Source: Eutrophocola sp965661105 (GTDB lineage: Bacteria; Pseudomonadota; Gammaproteobacteria; Pseudomonadales; Pseudohongiellaceae). From it: 64,000 nucleotides of DNA. Positions 43,730 to 53,858 of the stretch are shown piece by piece. Under the pieces are notes generated by a model that saw only the letters and a list, made by a program, of their open reading frames with translations, did no database searches and was not told the origin of the DNA. A program made the translations under genes and the position numbers. The DNA is taken from positions 1-64,000 of the forward strand of contig CBFICR010000002.1 in the NCBI GenBank assembly GCA_965661105.1, in the 5' to 3' direction. The first letter of the stretch is position 1; each line of letters starts with the position of its first letter.

Positions 43730-44569
43730 CTAGCTGAGAAAATCCCGAACCAGTCCGGCAATAGCGTCGACGTCCCCATCAAGATGTTGATGATGTCCCC
43801 CTGACAAACGTTCAACACGAATATTGCTTATCTGGGCTACCCGCATTTTGATAGCATCCCCACCCTGCACCGCCTGCGTTGACATAATCAGAAGCACCGG
43901 ACAGCTTATGGCACGCAAAAAAGGCACCAGCTGCTCGTCACACATGCTAAGCAGGTTTTTTTGTGTGAGCCGCTGATCATGTTGCCAATAGTAGCCTGCA
44001 ACTGATTTGGCTATACCCCGTGCGCCCAACAGGGCCGCCGCTTCCATTGTGACTCCTTTTCTTGCCCGGGCATCTATGGCCTCATCCCGACTTGTATAGA
44101 GTCCCGGTTTACGCAGAGCCCGCCGAGTCCTGTGTTTCAGGCCCATGGACAACTGCTCAAGGCTATTGGTAGCCGGCGTGGTAATGGTGCCTATCACATC
44201 CAGCAGGATCAGTTTCTCAATGCGCTCCGGAAATACTGCTGCCAGCAGATTCGCGATTCCGCCCCCCATGGAGTGTCCCAGCAAGGTAAATTTTTCCAGC
44301 CCCAACTGGTCTGCCAGGGCCATAATTTCAGAGCAATAGCTCCAGATTGTATATTCAGCGCCTTTGCCCCGATGTTCTGATAAACCATGTCCGGGAAGAT
44401 CCGGTACTATCCAGTAAAATCCGGGGATATGGGGAATAAGGCAATCGAAGGTAGCGGCATTATCCTGCCAGCCATGCAGGGCGAGGATGGCGGGATCTTT
44501 AGCATCTCCCCATACTTTTACTGCCAGGGTGATATCTGCGGCATTGACTTTAAGTTCTCTAGATTGCAT
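43730..44569 (-). CDS. Alpha/beta-fold hydrolase
   Basis: This 279-residue protein has the nucleophile elbow LLGHSMGGGIANLL (Ser near residue 98), an oxyanion loop LALHGWQDNAATFD and the C-terminal His in LSGGHHQHLDGD. It resembles serine esterases or MhpC-like hydrolases. Substrate is unknown. It is 9 bases downstream of sixA and probably co-transcribed. Confidence 0.88.
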   Translation of the reverse strand: MQSRELKVNAADITLAVKVWGDAKDPAILALHGWQDNAATFDCLIPHIPGFYWIVPDLPGHGLSEHRGKGAEYTIWSYCSEIMALADQLGLEKFTLLGHSMGGGIANLLAAVFPERIEKLILLDVIGTITTPATNSLEQLSMGLKHRTRRALRKPGLYTSRDEAIDARARKGVTMEAAALLGARGIAKSVAGYYWQHDQRLTQKNLLSMCDEQLVPFLRAISCPVLLIMSTQAVQGGDAIKMRVAQISNIRVERLSGGHHQHLDGDVDAIAGLVRDFLS

Positions 44570-44578
44570 CCGACAGTA

Positions 44579-45064
44579 TCAGGATGAAGGCACGATGGAG
44601 GGATCAGGGGTCAAAATGAAAGGACAGCTTCCCATGCCCAGGCCAATTATCTCAAGGGAAACGCAAGCCAGATTTCCAGTGTCCAGGATTCTCAGATTGT
44701 CCACATTGCCTTCTGTGAGTAAGGCGAGTAATTCGGAAAGAATCGGGTTATGGCTGACCAGAAGAACGTTTTCTTCGCTGACATTTTCCAGAAACCCGAT
44801 AGCCTGGGCAGCACGCTTGTCCGGGCTAAGCAGGTCTGTGGTAGTAGCAGTCGGTGGGTCAAAAATCATGGAAAGAAAGGTCGCTGACGTTTGTTGAGCC
44901 CTGAGTGACGGGCTGACAAAACAGGCGTCGAGTTTCAGATTCCGGGAGGCAAACTGCCTGGCAACACTGGCAATTTCTTCGTGACCTGCTTCTGTAAGTT
45001 GCCTGCCGGCACTGGAAGACGCGGTGGGTTCGGCTTCGCCATGCCGCAACAGATATAAATTCAT
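44579..45064 (-). CDS. sixA: Phosphohistidine phosphatase SixA
   Basis: This 161-residue histidine phosphatase has the RHG motif at the N-terminus (LYLLRHGEAEP) and the second catalytic His in LLVSHNPILSELLALL. SixA removes phosphate from phosphohistidine proteins such as the nitrogen PTS. It lies between the DUF4389 and hydrolase genes on the same strand. Confidence 0.92.
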   Translation of the reverse strand: MNLYLLRHGEAEPTASSSAGRQLTEAGHEEIASVARQFASRNLKLDACFVSPSLRAQQTSATFLSMIFDPPTATTTDLLSPDKRAAQAIGFLENVSEENVLLVSHNPILSELLALLTEGNVDNLRILDTGNLACVSLEIIGLGMGSCPFILTPDPSIVPSS

Positions 45065-45104
45065 ACTTCAGACTTCGTTTACTGGGTTAAAACAGGCAGG
45101 TAAT

Positions 45105-45644
45105 TCAGCTCGGATCTTTGCGTGATTCCTCATCAGCGTTTTCAGCATCACCAGCTTCACTGCTCTCTTCGTCGACCTGTGCTACCGGATCACTTTCCTC
45201 AGCCTCTGCATACTCTATGTCGGAAGCCACCGGTTCGTCGGTAAAACTGATATCGGCAAAGACATCGTCAGCAGAGCTTGTCGCGGCCGGGCTTTCATTG
45301 GCAGACGCCGAATCCGCTGCCGGGCTTGAATCAGTGGCCGGGGCATCATCAGACAGATCCTCTGCTTCATTGCTTTCGAAAGGCCACGGCTTGGTTTCAT
45401 CAACATAGAGCAGATAGTCCAGGGCACTGTGCAAATAAGCTGAAAGTTTGCCACCAAATTCGCGCAGATTTTTATTGTCTTCACCGCTGATCAGGGAAAT
45501 GACTACCTGACAGACAACAATCACCGGTAGCACAACCAGCGTAACCCAGCACGCTACTGCATAAAAAACCATATACAGTATGCGAACCCACTGGGAGGGT
45601 GAAAGTATGTTCTTTTTTACTTCTTCAACTCTGTCATCAGTCAT
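45105..45644 (-). CDS. DUF4389 membrane protein with acidic C-terminus
   Basis: This 179-residue protein has two adjacent membrane helices (about 20-52; LYMVFYAVACWVTLVVLPVI and following) and the DUF4389 segment FGGKLSAYLHSALDYLLYVD. About 90 residues of disordered Ser/Ala/Glu/Asp-rich tail follow, which most family members lack or have shorter. Function is unknown. Its neighbours sixA and gpsA are in the same direction, as often seen in this lineage. Confidence 0.87.
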   Translation of the reverse strand: MTDDRVEEVKKNILSPSQWVRILYMVFYAVACWVTLVVLPVIVVCQVVISLISGEDNKNLREFGGKLSAYLHSALDYLLYVDETKPWPFESNEAEDLSDDAPATDSSPAADSASANESPAATSSADDVFADISFTDEPVASDIEYAEAEESDPVAQVDEESSEAGDAENADEESRKDPS

Positions 45645-45664
45645 GGAAATTCCTCCGTGCCAGG

Positions 45665-46705
45665 CTAATTGGAAATGTGTGAGTCCTGCGGACGTCCGGC
45701 AGCAAACTCAACATCAAGACCATGCTCTTCCAGCATTAGTGAGCTTATTATATGGTCAACGGTTTGATTGTTGTACATTATTTCATAGAGTCCGTTAACC
45801 AGGGGCATTTTTACGCCAAGCGCATCTGCTTTTGCCTTGACCTGTTTCAGCGTATTGACCCCTTCGGCAACCTGGTCCATTTCACTGATTACCATATCAA
45901 TGTCTTTACCCTCACCCAGCGCTTTACCAACTCGAAAATTTCTCGACAAGGGCGAAGAGCAAGTCACTATAAGGTCGCCGACCCCCGACAAACCAAGGAA
46001 GGTCATCGGATCCGCGCCCAACTCTGCCCCGAAGCGAGCCATTTCAGTGAGGCTTCTGGTAACCAGCATGGCATTGGTGTTATGCCCCATCCCCATGGCC
46101 TCGGCAAGCCCGGCAATAATCGCGTAAATATTTTTCAGTGATCCTCCGAGCTCTACCCCGAGCATGTCAGAGTTTGCATAGACACGAAAACTGTCAGAGT
46201 GAAGCACGTTCTGGACTGCGCTGACCACGTCAGGGTCGATGCTGGCGACTACTGCGCCTGTGGGGCTGCTTACCGCAATTTCCTTTGCCAGGTTGGGACC
46301 GCTTAGAACAGCAATATGTTTATTCTCTGTTTCTTCGGCCAGTATCTGGCTCATCAGGGCAAAGCTTTGTGCTTCAATACCTTTGGTGAGACTGACCAGA
46401 ATAACCTCTTTATGGATCAGCGGGTTCATCTGCCGCACCACTTCGCGAAAACTGCTACTGGGTACGGCGACAAAAATCAGGTCAACATCCTTCACTGCTG
46501 CTGCAAGATCGTCAGTGGCAACGACATCTTCATGTATCTTGTAGCCAGGCAGATAAGTAGTATTTTCGTGAAGCTTGTTCAGCAAATCCACCTGCTCACG
46601 GTCGCGCATCCAGAGCAGGGTTTTATGACTGTTATGGGCAATGATGTTAGCGATCACGGTGCCAAAACTGCCACCACCGAGAACTGCTACATTTTTTACT
46701 GGCAT
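45665..46705 (-). CDS. gpsA: Glycerol-3-phosphate dehydrogenase [NAD(P)+]
   Basis: This 346-residue enzyme makes glycerol 3-phosphate for phospholipids. The Rossmann motif is VAVLGGGSFGTVIANI, the catalytic Lys is in LGGSLKNIYAIIAGLAE, and the GxGD block is LSGVGDLIVTCSS. It precedes the DUF4389 gene by 20 bases. Confidence 0.97.
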   Translation of the reverse strand: MPVKNVAVLGGGSFGTVIANIIAHNSHKTLLWMRDREQVDLLNKLHENTTYLPGYKIHEDVVATDDLAAAVKDVDLIFVAVPSSSFREVVRQMNPLIHKEVILVSLTKGIEAQSFALMSQILAEETENKHIAVLSGPNLAKEIAVSSPTGAVVASIDPDVVSAVQNVLHSDSFRVYANSDMLGVELGGSLKNIYAIIAGLAEAMGMGHNTNAMLVTRSLTEMARFGAELGADPMTFLGLSGVGDLIVTCSSPLSRNFRVGKALGEGKDIDMVISEMDQVAEGVNTLKQVKAKADALGVKMPLVNGLYEIMYNNQTVDHIISSLMLEEHGLDVEFAAGRPQDSHISN

Positions 46706-46990
46706 GAATAATTATCTCTATTACTGCGATAACTGACGTCACTGGATTCAAATTCAGGCGCAAGCTTGTCGGCAAGCGCTTTGGCAAGTTCTCCAAGCCC
46801 AGCGCCTGTAGCACTAGCCTGACTAAAGCGACCCCGAATTTGTGCGCGGAAAGATACCAGCTATGCCCAATCAACTCCAGAGTTGAGCTTATGATCAAAC
46901 CTGAACCGAAGGTTGAGCGGGTGAGACTGGATTGCTAGCCCTCAGGACATACTATAGAATCGCAGGCCCTTGTGATACGGGAAATATGTC

Positions 46991-47773
46991 ATGGAAAATG
47001 CGCTTTGGGCATCCATAAAAAAAGAAATAACCGAACTACTCATGGCAGAGCCGGATCTGGGCAATTATCTCAGTAAACGTATTCTTGCCCACGAAGATCT
47101 TGGTTCTGCAATTAGCGCTCTGTTGTCAGTAAAATTGTCTGCTGAAGATATGCCTGCGCTTACTCTGAAAGGAGTTTTTGATGAGGCGATTCGATCTGAC
47201 CCCCAAATCATAAAAAATACTACCCGGGATTTATTGGCGATACGGGAACGCGACCCCGCAGTGGATTGCTACTCCACCGCCATTCTCTATTTCAAGGGTT
47301 TCCAGGCCTTGCAGGCATACCGGATTGCACACTGGCTTTGGCATCAGGAACGCCATGGCATGGCACTTTATCTGCAAAGTCGCATCTCTGAAATATTTGC
47401 CGTGGACATTCATCCGGCGGCTAAAATTGGTGCAGGTATCCTGCTGGATCATGCTACGGGCATTGTAATCGGTGAAACCAGCGTACTGGATGACAATATT
47501 TCCATCTTGCAGGGCGTCACGCTTGGCGGTACCGGCAAGGACTCAGGCGACCGTCATCCCAAAATCAAAACTGGTGTATTGATCGGTGCCGGCTCCAACG
47601 TCCTGGGCAATGTGGTGATCGGTGAAGGTGCCTGGATTGGTGCCGGCTCCGTCGTCCTCGAAGACGTCGAAGCGCATACCACAGTGGTCGGGGTACCGGC
47701 GAAAGTGGTAGGACGACCCAGGGCAGACCAGCCCGCACTGGAAATGGAACACTATCTCAGCGATAAATCCTGA
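46991..47773 (+). CDS. cysE: Serine O-acetyltransferase
   Basis: This 260-residue enzyme makes O-acetylserine for cysteine synthesis. It has the N-terminal helical domain and a C-terminal left-handed beta helix with hexapeptides, including DIHPAAKIGAGILLDHATGI (catalytic His) and GVTLGGTGKDSGDRHP. The 285-base gap from gpsA holds no credible gene. An alpha/beta hydrolase gene starts 2 bases after the stop. Confidence 0.96.
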   Translation: MENALWASIKKEITELLMAEPDLGNYLSKRILAHEDLGSAISALLSVKLSAEDMPALTLKGVFDEAIRSDPQIIKNTTRDLLAIRERDPAVDCYSTAILYFKGFQALQAYRIAHWLWHQERHGMALYLQSRISEIFAVDIHPAAKIGAGILLDHATGIVIGETSVLDDNISILQGVTLGGTGKDSGDRHPKIKTGVLIGAGSNVLGNVVIGEGAWIGAGSVVLEDVEAHTTVVGVPAKVVGRPRADQPALEMEHYLSDKS

Positions 47774-47775
47774 CC

Positions 47776-48519
47776 TTGCGCAAACCGGTCATCTTTTTAC
47801 TGCATGGCGCCTGGCATTCCTCTTCCTGCTGGAGCCTCCTGATTCCCCGGCTGGAAGCGCTCGGGCATTCGGTGCAAGCGCCAGATCTCCCGGGGCATGG
47901 CAATAATAGCGCTGACGCTGCCACCATCTCACTTAATAAATATTCTAGCTATATTTCACAACTAATTGATAATTATGATAATAATGCAATATTGGTTGGT
48001 CATAGTATGAGCGGAATGGTGATTTCCCAGGTCGCAGAAAACATTCCCCATAAAATAGAGCGACTTGTCTATCTGAGTGCCTATCTTCCTCGCCATCAGC
48101 AAAGCCTGTTCGATCTGATTGCATCTAACGCTGCAAGCAGTGAGCCGGCTCCCATTGAAAAGGCCATGCAGATGTCAGCCGATAAACGCAGTTGCACCAT
48201 TGCTGATGAAGCCATCGCCGCGCTGTTTTATAACCGCTGCCCGGACACTCATCGTGATCAAATTCCACAATCATTCCCTGCCCAGCCAGTTTTGCCGTTG
48301 GCCGCAAAAGTGAAGCTCAGCGCGGCTAATTTCGGGCAGATCCCAAAAACCTATATCTGCTGCCTGGATGATCAGGTAATACCCATTGCTCACCAACGCC
48401 ATATGATCAAGCAGCAGCTCTGTGATGAAATGATTCAATTGGATGCCGACCATAGCCCGTTTCTATCCTGTGCACAGCAATTAGCTTCAGTGCTGCATTC
48501 AAGCAGTTTGCCTGCCTGA
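47776..48519 (+). CDS. Alpha/beta-fold hydrolase, methylesterase-like
   Basis: This 247-residue protein resembles the plant-like methylesterase/EstC group of the alpha/beta fold. The oxyanion loop is FLLHGAWHSSSCW, the nucleophile elbow VGHSMSGMVISQ and the catalytic His DADHSPFLSC. It begins with a TTG two bases after cysE, so it is probably translated by coupling. The substrate is unknown and a link to cysteine metabolism is only inferred from position. Confidence 0.85.
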   Translation: MRKPVIFLLHGAWHSSSCWSLLIPRLEALGHSVQAPDLPGHGNNSADAATISLNKYSSYISQLIDNYDNNAILVGHSMSGMVISQVAENIPHKIERLVYLSAYLPRHQQSLFDLIASNAASSEPAPIEKAMQMSADKRSCTIADEAIAALFYNRCPDTHRDQIPQSFPAQPVLPLAAKVKLSAANFGQIPKTYICCLDDQVIPIAHQRHMIKQQLCDEMIQLDADHSPFLSCAQQLASVLHSSSLPA

Positions 48520-48701
48520 AATGGCTTAATTGAACGATATATTTTCAGTAATAGCGGGAATTTTAAAAATACTTGCACAGTTTCATGGTATTCAATGGCT
48601 TGTAAAAAGTTATTCGGTTATAAATAATCATTAATTGCTTACATAAAAATCAAATAGTACAAGGCAGGCTATTCAGAGCAGGCCAACTAATGAGGGGAAA
48701 A

Positions 48702-49364
48702 ATGAAAATGAAAATAAAAACTATAGTTCTTGCCAGCGCTTTACTGGCAGCTACCACCAGCAGCATTTCTGTTCTGGCACAACCAGGTCAGGGTGATCAG
48801 GACACCAGCATGAGCTTTTTTATAACCAGCCGCGGACTAGGTGATGGTGCCAATCTGGGTGGCCTCGCAGGCGCTGACGCCCACTGTGCGGCGCTGGCAG
48901 CAGAAGCCGGCGTGACAGGCAAGACCTGGCGTGCCTATCTAAGCACGACAGGAGCGGCAGGTGTTTATGCCAGAGACCGAATAGGTAGCGGCCCCTGGTA
49001 CAATGCCAATGGTGAACTGGTAGGACGCAGTGTGATGGATATCCATTACTCCAATGCCAACCTCAACAAGCAGCGTTCTGTCACTGAAAATGGCGATATC
49101 GTCAATGGGGTGGGAGATACGCCCAACCAGCACGATATTCTCACCGGCACCAATCCGGATGGCACTGCATCGGATCTGACCTGTAATAACTGGACCAGCA
49201 ATACTGACCAGTCCCGTGCTACGGTAGGCCATTTTGACCGCGTAGGTGGTGGTGCCATGGCTGAATCATGGAATGCCGCGCATCCGTCCAGAGGATGCAG
49301 TCAGGAACAATTACAGGCGTCAGGTGGCAACGGCTATTACTACTGCTTTGCAACCGGCGAATAA
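48702..49364 (+). CDS. Secreted lectin/endostatin-like protein
   Basis: This protein of about 220 residues has a signal peptide (cleavage near SVLAQ) and a single domain resembling the bacterial endostatin-like/lectin family. It shows SFFITSRGLGDGANLGGLAG, ADAHCAALAAEAG, TWRAYLSTTG and a C-terminal YYYCFATGE. Three further cysteines could form disulfides. Function is not known. The start at 48702 is preferred because GAGGGG lies 5 bases before it; an ATG at 48690 has no such site. It is monocistronic, with a clear terminator after it. Confidence 0.78.
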   Translation: MKMKIKTIVLASALLAATTSSISVLAQPGQGDQDTSMSFFITSRGLGDGANLGGLAGADAHCAALAAEAGVTGKTWRAYLSTTGAAGVYARDRIGSGPWYNANGELVGRSVMDIHYSNANLNKQRSVTENGDIVNGVGDTPNQHDILTGTNPDGTASDLTCNNWTSNTDQSRATVGHFDRVGGGAMAESWNAAHPSRGCSQEQLQASGGNGYYYCFATGE

Positions 49365-49386
49365 TTCCAGTCACTCCTGGAATAAT

Positions 49387-49414
49387 AAAAAAGGCGCTTA
49401 ACGGCGCCTTTTTT
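49387..49414 (+). terminator. Intrinsic terminator after the endostatin-like gene
   Basis: AAAAAAGGCGC and GCGCCTTTTTT form a perfect 11-bp stem around a 6-base loop, ending in a T run. It lies 22 bases after the stop codon and before argS. Confidence 0.93.
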
Positions 49415-49495
49415 AATTCTTCGGGGTTTTTCTCAGTCTATAGCCAGCCTTTGGTGTAAAATGCCCCCTTTTTTGATTAGGGACTCCCCAGGGTT

Positions 49496-51232
49496 ATGAA
49501 CCTCAAGCAAGAACTCGATACCATTATCTCCAATGCAATCAGCGTTACAGCAGAGATTGAAGATTGTCAGGCCCTGATAAATTATGCCCGTGAAGAAAAA
49601 TTTGGTGATTATCAGGCCAATGGCATTATGGCAGTGGCTAAAAAGCTCGGGAAAAACCCGCGCCAACTGGGTGAAGAAGTCCTTGGCAATCTTGATCTAT
49701 CCGGTCTCGCAGATAAAGTAGAACTTGCCGGCCCGGGCTTTATTAATATTCATATTGCCCCGGAATTTCTATCGAGCAAACTAAATACCCTGCTTGAGTT
49801 CGGCCAGTTGATCCAGACTACCAGCAACCCTCTTACTGTTGTTGTCGATTACTCCTCTCCCAACCTTGCCAAGGAAATGCATGTCGGGCATATGCGCGGG
49901 ACGATTATCGGTGATGCCCTGGTAAGAATTTTTGAACACCTGGGGCACACAGTTATCAGGCAAAATCATTTTGGTGACTGGGGAACACAGTTCGGCATGC
50001 TGATCACCCACATGCAGGAGCTGCAGCAGACTCAGAATGATGAAAGCGCACTGGCAAATGAGTTGTCAGATCTTGAGGTCTTTTATCGCCAGGCCAAGGA
50101 ACGCTTTGATGCTGACCCTGAGTTTGCAAAAACCAGCCGTGACAATGTCGTTAAGCTTCAGGCTGGTGATGCCGAATGTAAAGCGCTGTGGCAGGAGTTC
50201 ATCAACATTTCTGTCACTCACTGTGACCAGCTTTACCGTTTGTTGGGAATTACACTGACACGCGATGATGTTCGGCCTGAGAGTTTCTACAATGACAAGC
50301 TGGCTACTGTAATTTCGGAACTGGAAACCAGGGGCTTAATTACCAAATCCGATGGCGCCAGTTGTGTATTTCTTGATGAATTCACCAGCAAGGATGGCTC
50401 ACCTCTTCCTGTTATTGTACAAAAATCTGATGGCGGTTATCTCTACGCCACCACCGACCTTGCTGCTATTGAATATCGCAATAAAACATTGCACGCAGAT
50501 CGCATTCTTTATGTTGTTGATGCCCGCCAAAGCCTGCATTTTCAGCAGGTTTTCAGGGTCGCAGAACTGGCTGGCTATAAAACAGAGTCTTGCTCACTGG
50601 AGCATTTATCCTATGGCACCATGATGGGAAGCGATGGAAAACCCTTCAAAACCCGGAGCGGTGGAACTGTCAAACTACTCGACCTGGTAAATGAAGGTGT
50701 TGCCCGTGCCCTCGATCTGGTCAGTGAAAAAAATCCGGACATGGATGTATCCCAAAGGCAGGCCATTGCGGATGTCGTGGGCATAGCAGCCATCAAGTAT
50801 TTTGAATTAAGTAAAAACAGAAACAGTGACTATGTATTTGACTGGGACACCATGCTCTCTTTTGAAGGCAATACTGCGCCTTATCTGCTTTATGCCTACG
50901 CCAGAATTCGCAGTATTTTTAGAAAGCTCGAAACAGACTCAGAACAAAAATTCATTATCAATATCACTGAAAAGGAAGAAAAAGCCCTGGCATTGAAATT
51001 ACTTCAGTTAACCGAAGTTGTCGAACAGGTTTCCCTGGACTGCTTCCCCAACCAGCTTTGTCTCTATCTTTATGAACTGGCAGGTGTCTACATGCGCTTC
51101 TATGAAGCCTGCCCGGTGTTAAAGGCTGAAAACGAAATACGGAATTCCCGACTCGGACTGTGTCATCTGACAGCAGCCACGATACAGCAGGGATTATCAT
51201 TACTTGGCATCAGCACACTGGAAAAGATGTAG
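49496..51232 (+). CDS. argS: Arginyl-tRNA synthetase
   Basis: This 578-residue class I synthetase charges tRNA-Arg. The HIGH-type motif is in SPNLAKEMHVGHMRGTIIGD (near 123-142). The MMGSDGKPFKTRSGG segment replaces a classical KMSKS, as usual in ArgS. The DALR anticodon-binding domain ends the protein. Length equals that of E. coli (577). Confidence 0.97.
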   Translation: MNLKQELDTIISNAISVTAEIEDCQALINYAREEKFGDYQANGIMAVAKKLGKNPRQLGEEVLGNLDLSGLADKVELAGPGFINIHIAPEFLSSKLNTLLEFGQLIQTTSNPLTVVVDYSSPNLAKEMHVGHMRGTIIGDALVRIFEHLGHTVIRQNHFGDWGTQFGMLITHMQELQQTQNDESALANELSDLEVFYRQAKERFDADPEFAKTSRDNVVKLQAGDAECKALWQEFINISVTHCDQLYRLLGITLTRDDVRPESFYNDKLATVISELETRGLITKSDGASCVFLDEFTSKDGSPLPVIVQKSDGGYLYATTDLAAIEYRNKTLHADRILYVVDARQSLHFQQVFRVAELAGYKTESCSLEHLSYGTMMGSDGKPFKTRSGGTVKLLDLVNEGVARALDLVSEKNPDMDVSQRQAIADVVGIAAIKYFELSKNRNSDYVFDWDTMLSFEGNTAPYLLYAYARIRSIFRKLETDSEQKFIINITEKEEKALALKLLQLTEVVEQVSLDCFPNQLCLYLYELAGVYMRFYEACPVLKAENEIRNSRLGLCHLTAATIQQGLSLLGISTLEKM

Positions 51233-51515
51233 AGCCCGTGACGCAGGCAGTTCATGCAGTTGAACTGCCTGCACTCACTACACCCCCACCCCTGCCCCTG
51301 CCCGTCAGCCTGTCGAGCGACACAATCTTTCCTACTCTCCCCAGACGCAAATTGTTATAATCCGCCTCCTCAATATTGGATCACGATAAACTGACTATAC
51401 TCTCTCGCTGGCCGGGGGATTCTTTTTCAGGGTCTATTTTGGTATCTGGCTCGGTATCGCGCCTGGTATTCGTGCTTCCAATTACACCATAACAATTAAA
51501 ACGATCAGGTAAATC

Positions 51516-53744
51516 ATGTCCGATAATCCAACCATTATTTATACACTCACAGATGAAGCGCCGGCACTGGCCACCTATTCCCTGCTACCTGTTATCAGAG
51601 CCTTCACCGGTTCCTCCGGTATAAACGTGGAAACCCGCAATATTTCACTTGCCGGACGCATTCTTGCTGTTTTCCCTGATTATCTGCCTGCCGAAAAGAA
51701 GCAATCCGATGATCTCGCCTATCTGGGAGCCCTTGCCCTGAAACCGGAAGCAAATATCATCAAATTGCCTAATATCAGCGCCTCGTTACCGCAGATGAAC
51801 GCCACTATTCAGGAACTGCAGGCCAAAGGCTACCCATTACCCGATTACCCTGACAACCCTGCCAATGAAGAAGAAAAAAACATCAAGGCCCGTTACGACA
51901 GCATAAAGGGTAGCGCAGTCAATCCGGTACTTCGCGAAGGAAATTCCGATCGCCGGGCACCGGGCGCAGTAAAGCAATATGCCCGCCAGAATCCACACTC
52001 AATGGGTGAATGGTCGATCACCTCAAAGACAAAAGTCGCCCATATGACTGAAGGTGATTTCTTTGGTACTGAAAAATCACTGACTCTAAATGGAGAGTCA
52101 ACCTACCGTATTGAATTTGTCGATGAATCCGGCGCCATAACCACACTCAAGCCATATGCTCCCTTGCTCGATGGTGAAGTCATCGATTCTTCTTTTATGA
52201 GTGCATCAGCCCTTCGCACTTTCCTGGAAGAGGCCATCGAGGACGCCAGGCAGTCCGGAATACTGTTTTCTGTGCACCTGAAGGCGACCATGATGAAAGT
52301 GTCTGATCCGATACTATTTGGTCATGCCGTCTCTGTTTTCTTCAAGGATGTATTTGAAAAACATGCTGACACTCTAAAAGAAATTGGGGCCAACCCAAAC
52401 AATGGTTTTGGTGCTGTACTGGCCATGTTGAGCTCGTTACCAGCGGACAAGAAGGCTGAAATCGAAAGCGATATCCTGGCCTGTTATGAACAGCGTCCTC
52501 CACTTGCCATGGTGAACTCTGACAGGGGTATTACCAACCTGCATGTTCCCAGTGATGTCATCATAGATGCCTCCATGCCTGCGGCCATACGCTCATCCGG
52601 AAAAATGTGGGGACCAGATGGCGAACTTCATGACATGCTCGCGGTAATACCAGATCGCTGTTATGCCGATGTATACCAGCAAACCATTGATTTCTGTAAA
52701 AACAATGGTGCCTTTGACCCCAGAACTATGGGATCAATTCCCAATGTTGGCCTAATGGCACAGAAAGCCGAAGAATATGGCTCACACGACAAGACCTTTG
52801 AAATGACTGGAAAAGGTACCATGCGCGTCGTTGACGGATCTGGAAACATTCTGCTTTCTCACGAAGTTGATAAAGGTGATATCTGGCGCATGTGCCAGGT
52901 TAAAGATGCCCCGATTCAGGACTGGGTAAAGTTGGCCGTAAAACGTGCCCGGGCATCAGACACACCGGCAGTATTCTGGCTGAATCCTGATCGCGCCCAC
53001 GATTCTGAATTAATCAAAAAAGTGAATCTTTACCTGAAGGATCATGATACCAATGGCCTGGAGATTCATATCATGTCTCCTGTTGAAGCCACTCGCTTCT
53101 CCTTGCAACGCATGAAGGAAGGTAAAGACACCATCTCTGTTACCGGTAATGTACTGCGGGATTATCTGACAGATCTGTTTCCGATTCTGGAAGTGGGCAC
53201 CAGTGCAAAAATGCTTTCCATCGTTCCGCTTATGAATGGGGGCAGCATGTTTGAGACAGGGGCCGGTGGGTCCGCGCCAAAACATGTCCAGCAGTTTCAG
53301 GAAGAAAATCATTTACGCTGGGATTCACTGGGAGAATTTCTGGCTTTGGCTGCCTCACTTGAACACCTGGGCCAGTCTATGAACAACCCCAAAGCACTGG
53401 TGCTTTCCCGGACTCTGGATGCTGCTACCGGAAAATTGTTGATGGAAAACAAGAACCCTTCCCGCAAGGTAGGCGAACTGGATAATCGCGGCAGTCATTT
53501 TTACCTGGCTCTCTATTGGGCACAGGCGCTGGCATCCCAGAATGATAATGCAGAATTGAAAGCAGAGTTTGCCGAACTGGCCGAAATACTTTCCAGCCAG
53601 GAAGCCGCCATCGTGGATGAGCTCAACAATATCCAGGGACAACCGGTTGAACTGGGAGGCTACTACCAGCCGGATCCAGCACTATGTCAGGAAGCTATGT
53701 GTCCCAGCAAACTGTTTAATAGCGCGATTAAAAACCAGGGTTAA
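51516..53744 (+). CDS. icd: NADP-dependent isocitrate dehydrogenase, monomeric type
   Basis: This 742-residue enzyme makes 2-oxoglutarate and NADPH. Its length and the blocks KLPNISASLPQMNATIQELQ, FFGTEKSLTLNGE and ELDNRGSHFYLALYWAQAL identify the monomeric IDH-II class, unrelated in layout to the 416-residue dimeric form. A TATAAT lies at 51356-51361 with a poor -35, giving a possible leader of about 150 bases. It supplies 2-oxoglutarate to the GdhA reaction and the sucCD part of the cycle. Confidence 0.97.
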   Translation: MSDNPTIIYTLTDEAPALATYSLLPVIRAFTGSSGINVETRNISLAGRILAVFPDYLPAEKKQSDDLAYLGALALKPEANIIKLPNISASLPQMNATIQELQAKGYPLPDYPDNPANEEEKNIKARYDSIKGSAVNPVLREGNSDRRAPGAVKQYARQNPHSMGEWSITSKTKVAHMTEGDFFGTEKSLTLNGESTYRIEFVDESGAITTLKPYAPLLDGEVIDSSFMSASALRTFLEEAIEDARQSGILFSVHLKATMMKVSDPILFGHAVSVFFKDVFEKHADTLKEIGANPNNGFGAVLAMLSSLPADKKAEIESDILACYEQRPPLAMVNSDRGITNLHVPSDVIIDASMPAAIRSSGKMWGPDGELHDMLAVIPDRCYADVYQQTIDFCKNNGAFDPRTMGSIPNVGLMAQKAEEYGSHDKTFEMTGKGTMRVVDGSGNILLSHEVDKGDIWRMCQVKDAPIQDWVKLAVKRARASDTPAVFWLNPDRAHDSELIKKVNLYLKDHDTNGLEIHIMSPVEATRFSLQRMKEGKDTISVTGNVLRDYLTDLFPILEVGTSAKMLSIVPLMNGGSMFETGAGGSAPKHVQQFQEENHLRWDSLGEFLALAASLEHLGQSMNNPKALVLSRTLDAATGKLLMENKNPSRKVGELDNRGSHFYLALYWAQALASQNDNAELKAEFAELAEILSSQEAAIVDELNNIQGQPVELGGYYQPDPALCQEAMCPSKLFNSAIKNQG

Positions 53745-53788
53745 GAGCCTTGATATCAACGCTGTAAAATTTCAGAAACACAAAGCAT

Positions 53789-53830
53789 AAAAAAAGGTGC
53801 GAGAAGGAATACTTCTGGCACCTTTTTTTT
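53789..53830. terminator. Bidirectional terminator between icd and the methyltransferase-like gene
   Basis: An A run, the stem AAGGTGC/GCACCTT with an inner GAGAAG/CTTCT extension, and eight Ts form a strong hairpin that serves the convergent genes on both sides. Confidence 0.9.
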
Positions 53831-53858
53831 GATTCAAAAAATCAGCTGCGCACTACGA

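Noticed and set aside
46647..46898. Open frame in the gap between gpsA and cysE
   Set aside because: It overlaps the start of gpsA, has no recognisable domain and no ribosome binding site.
46706..46990. tRNA or small RNA gene between gpsA and cysE
   Set aside because: No cloverleaf, T-loop GTTCRA motif or terminator hairpin could be found.
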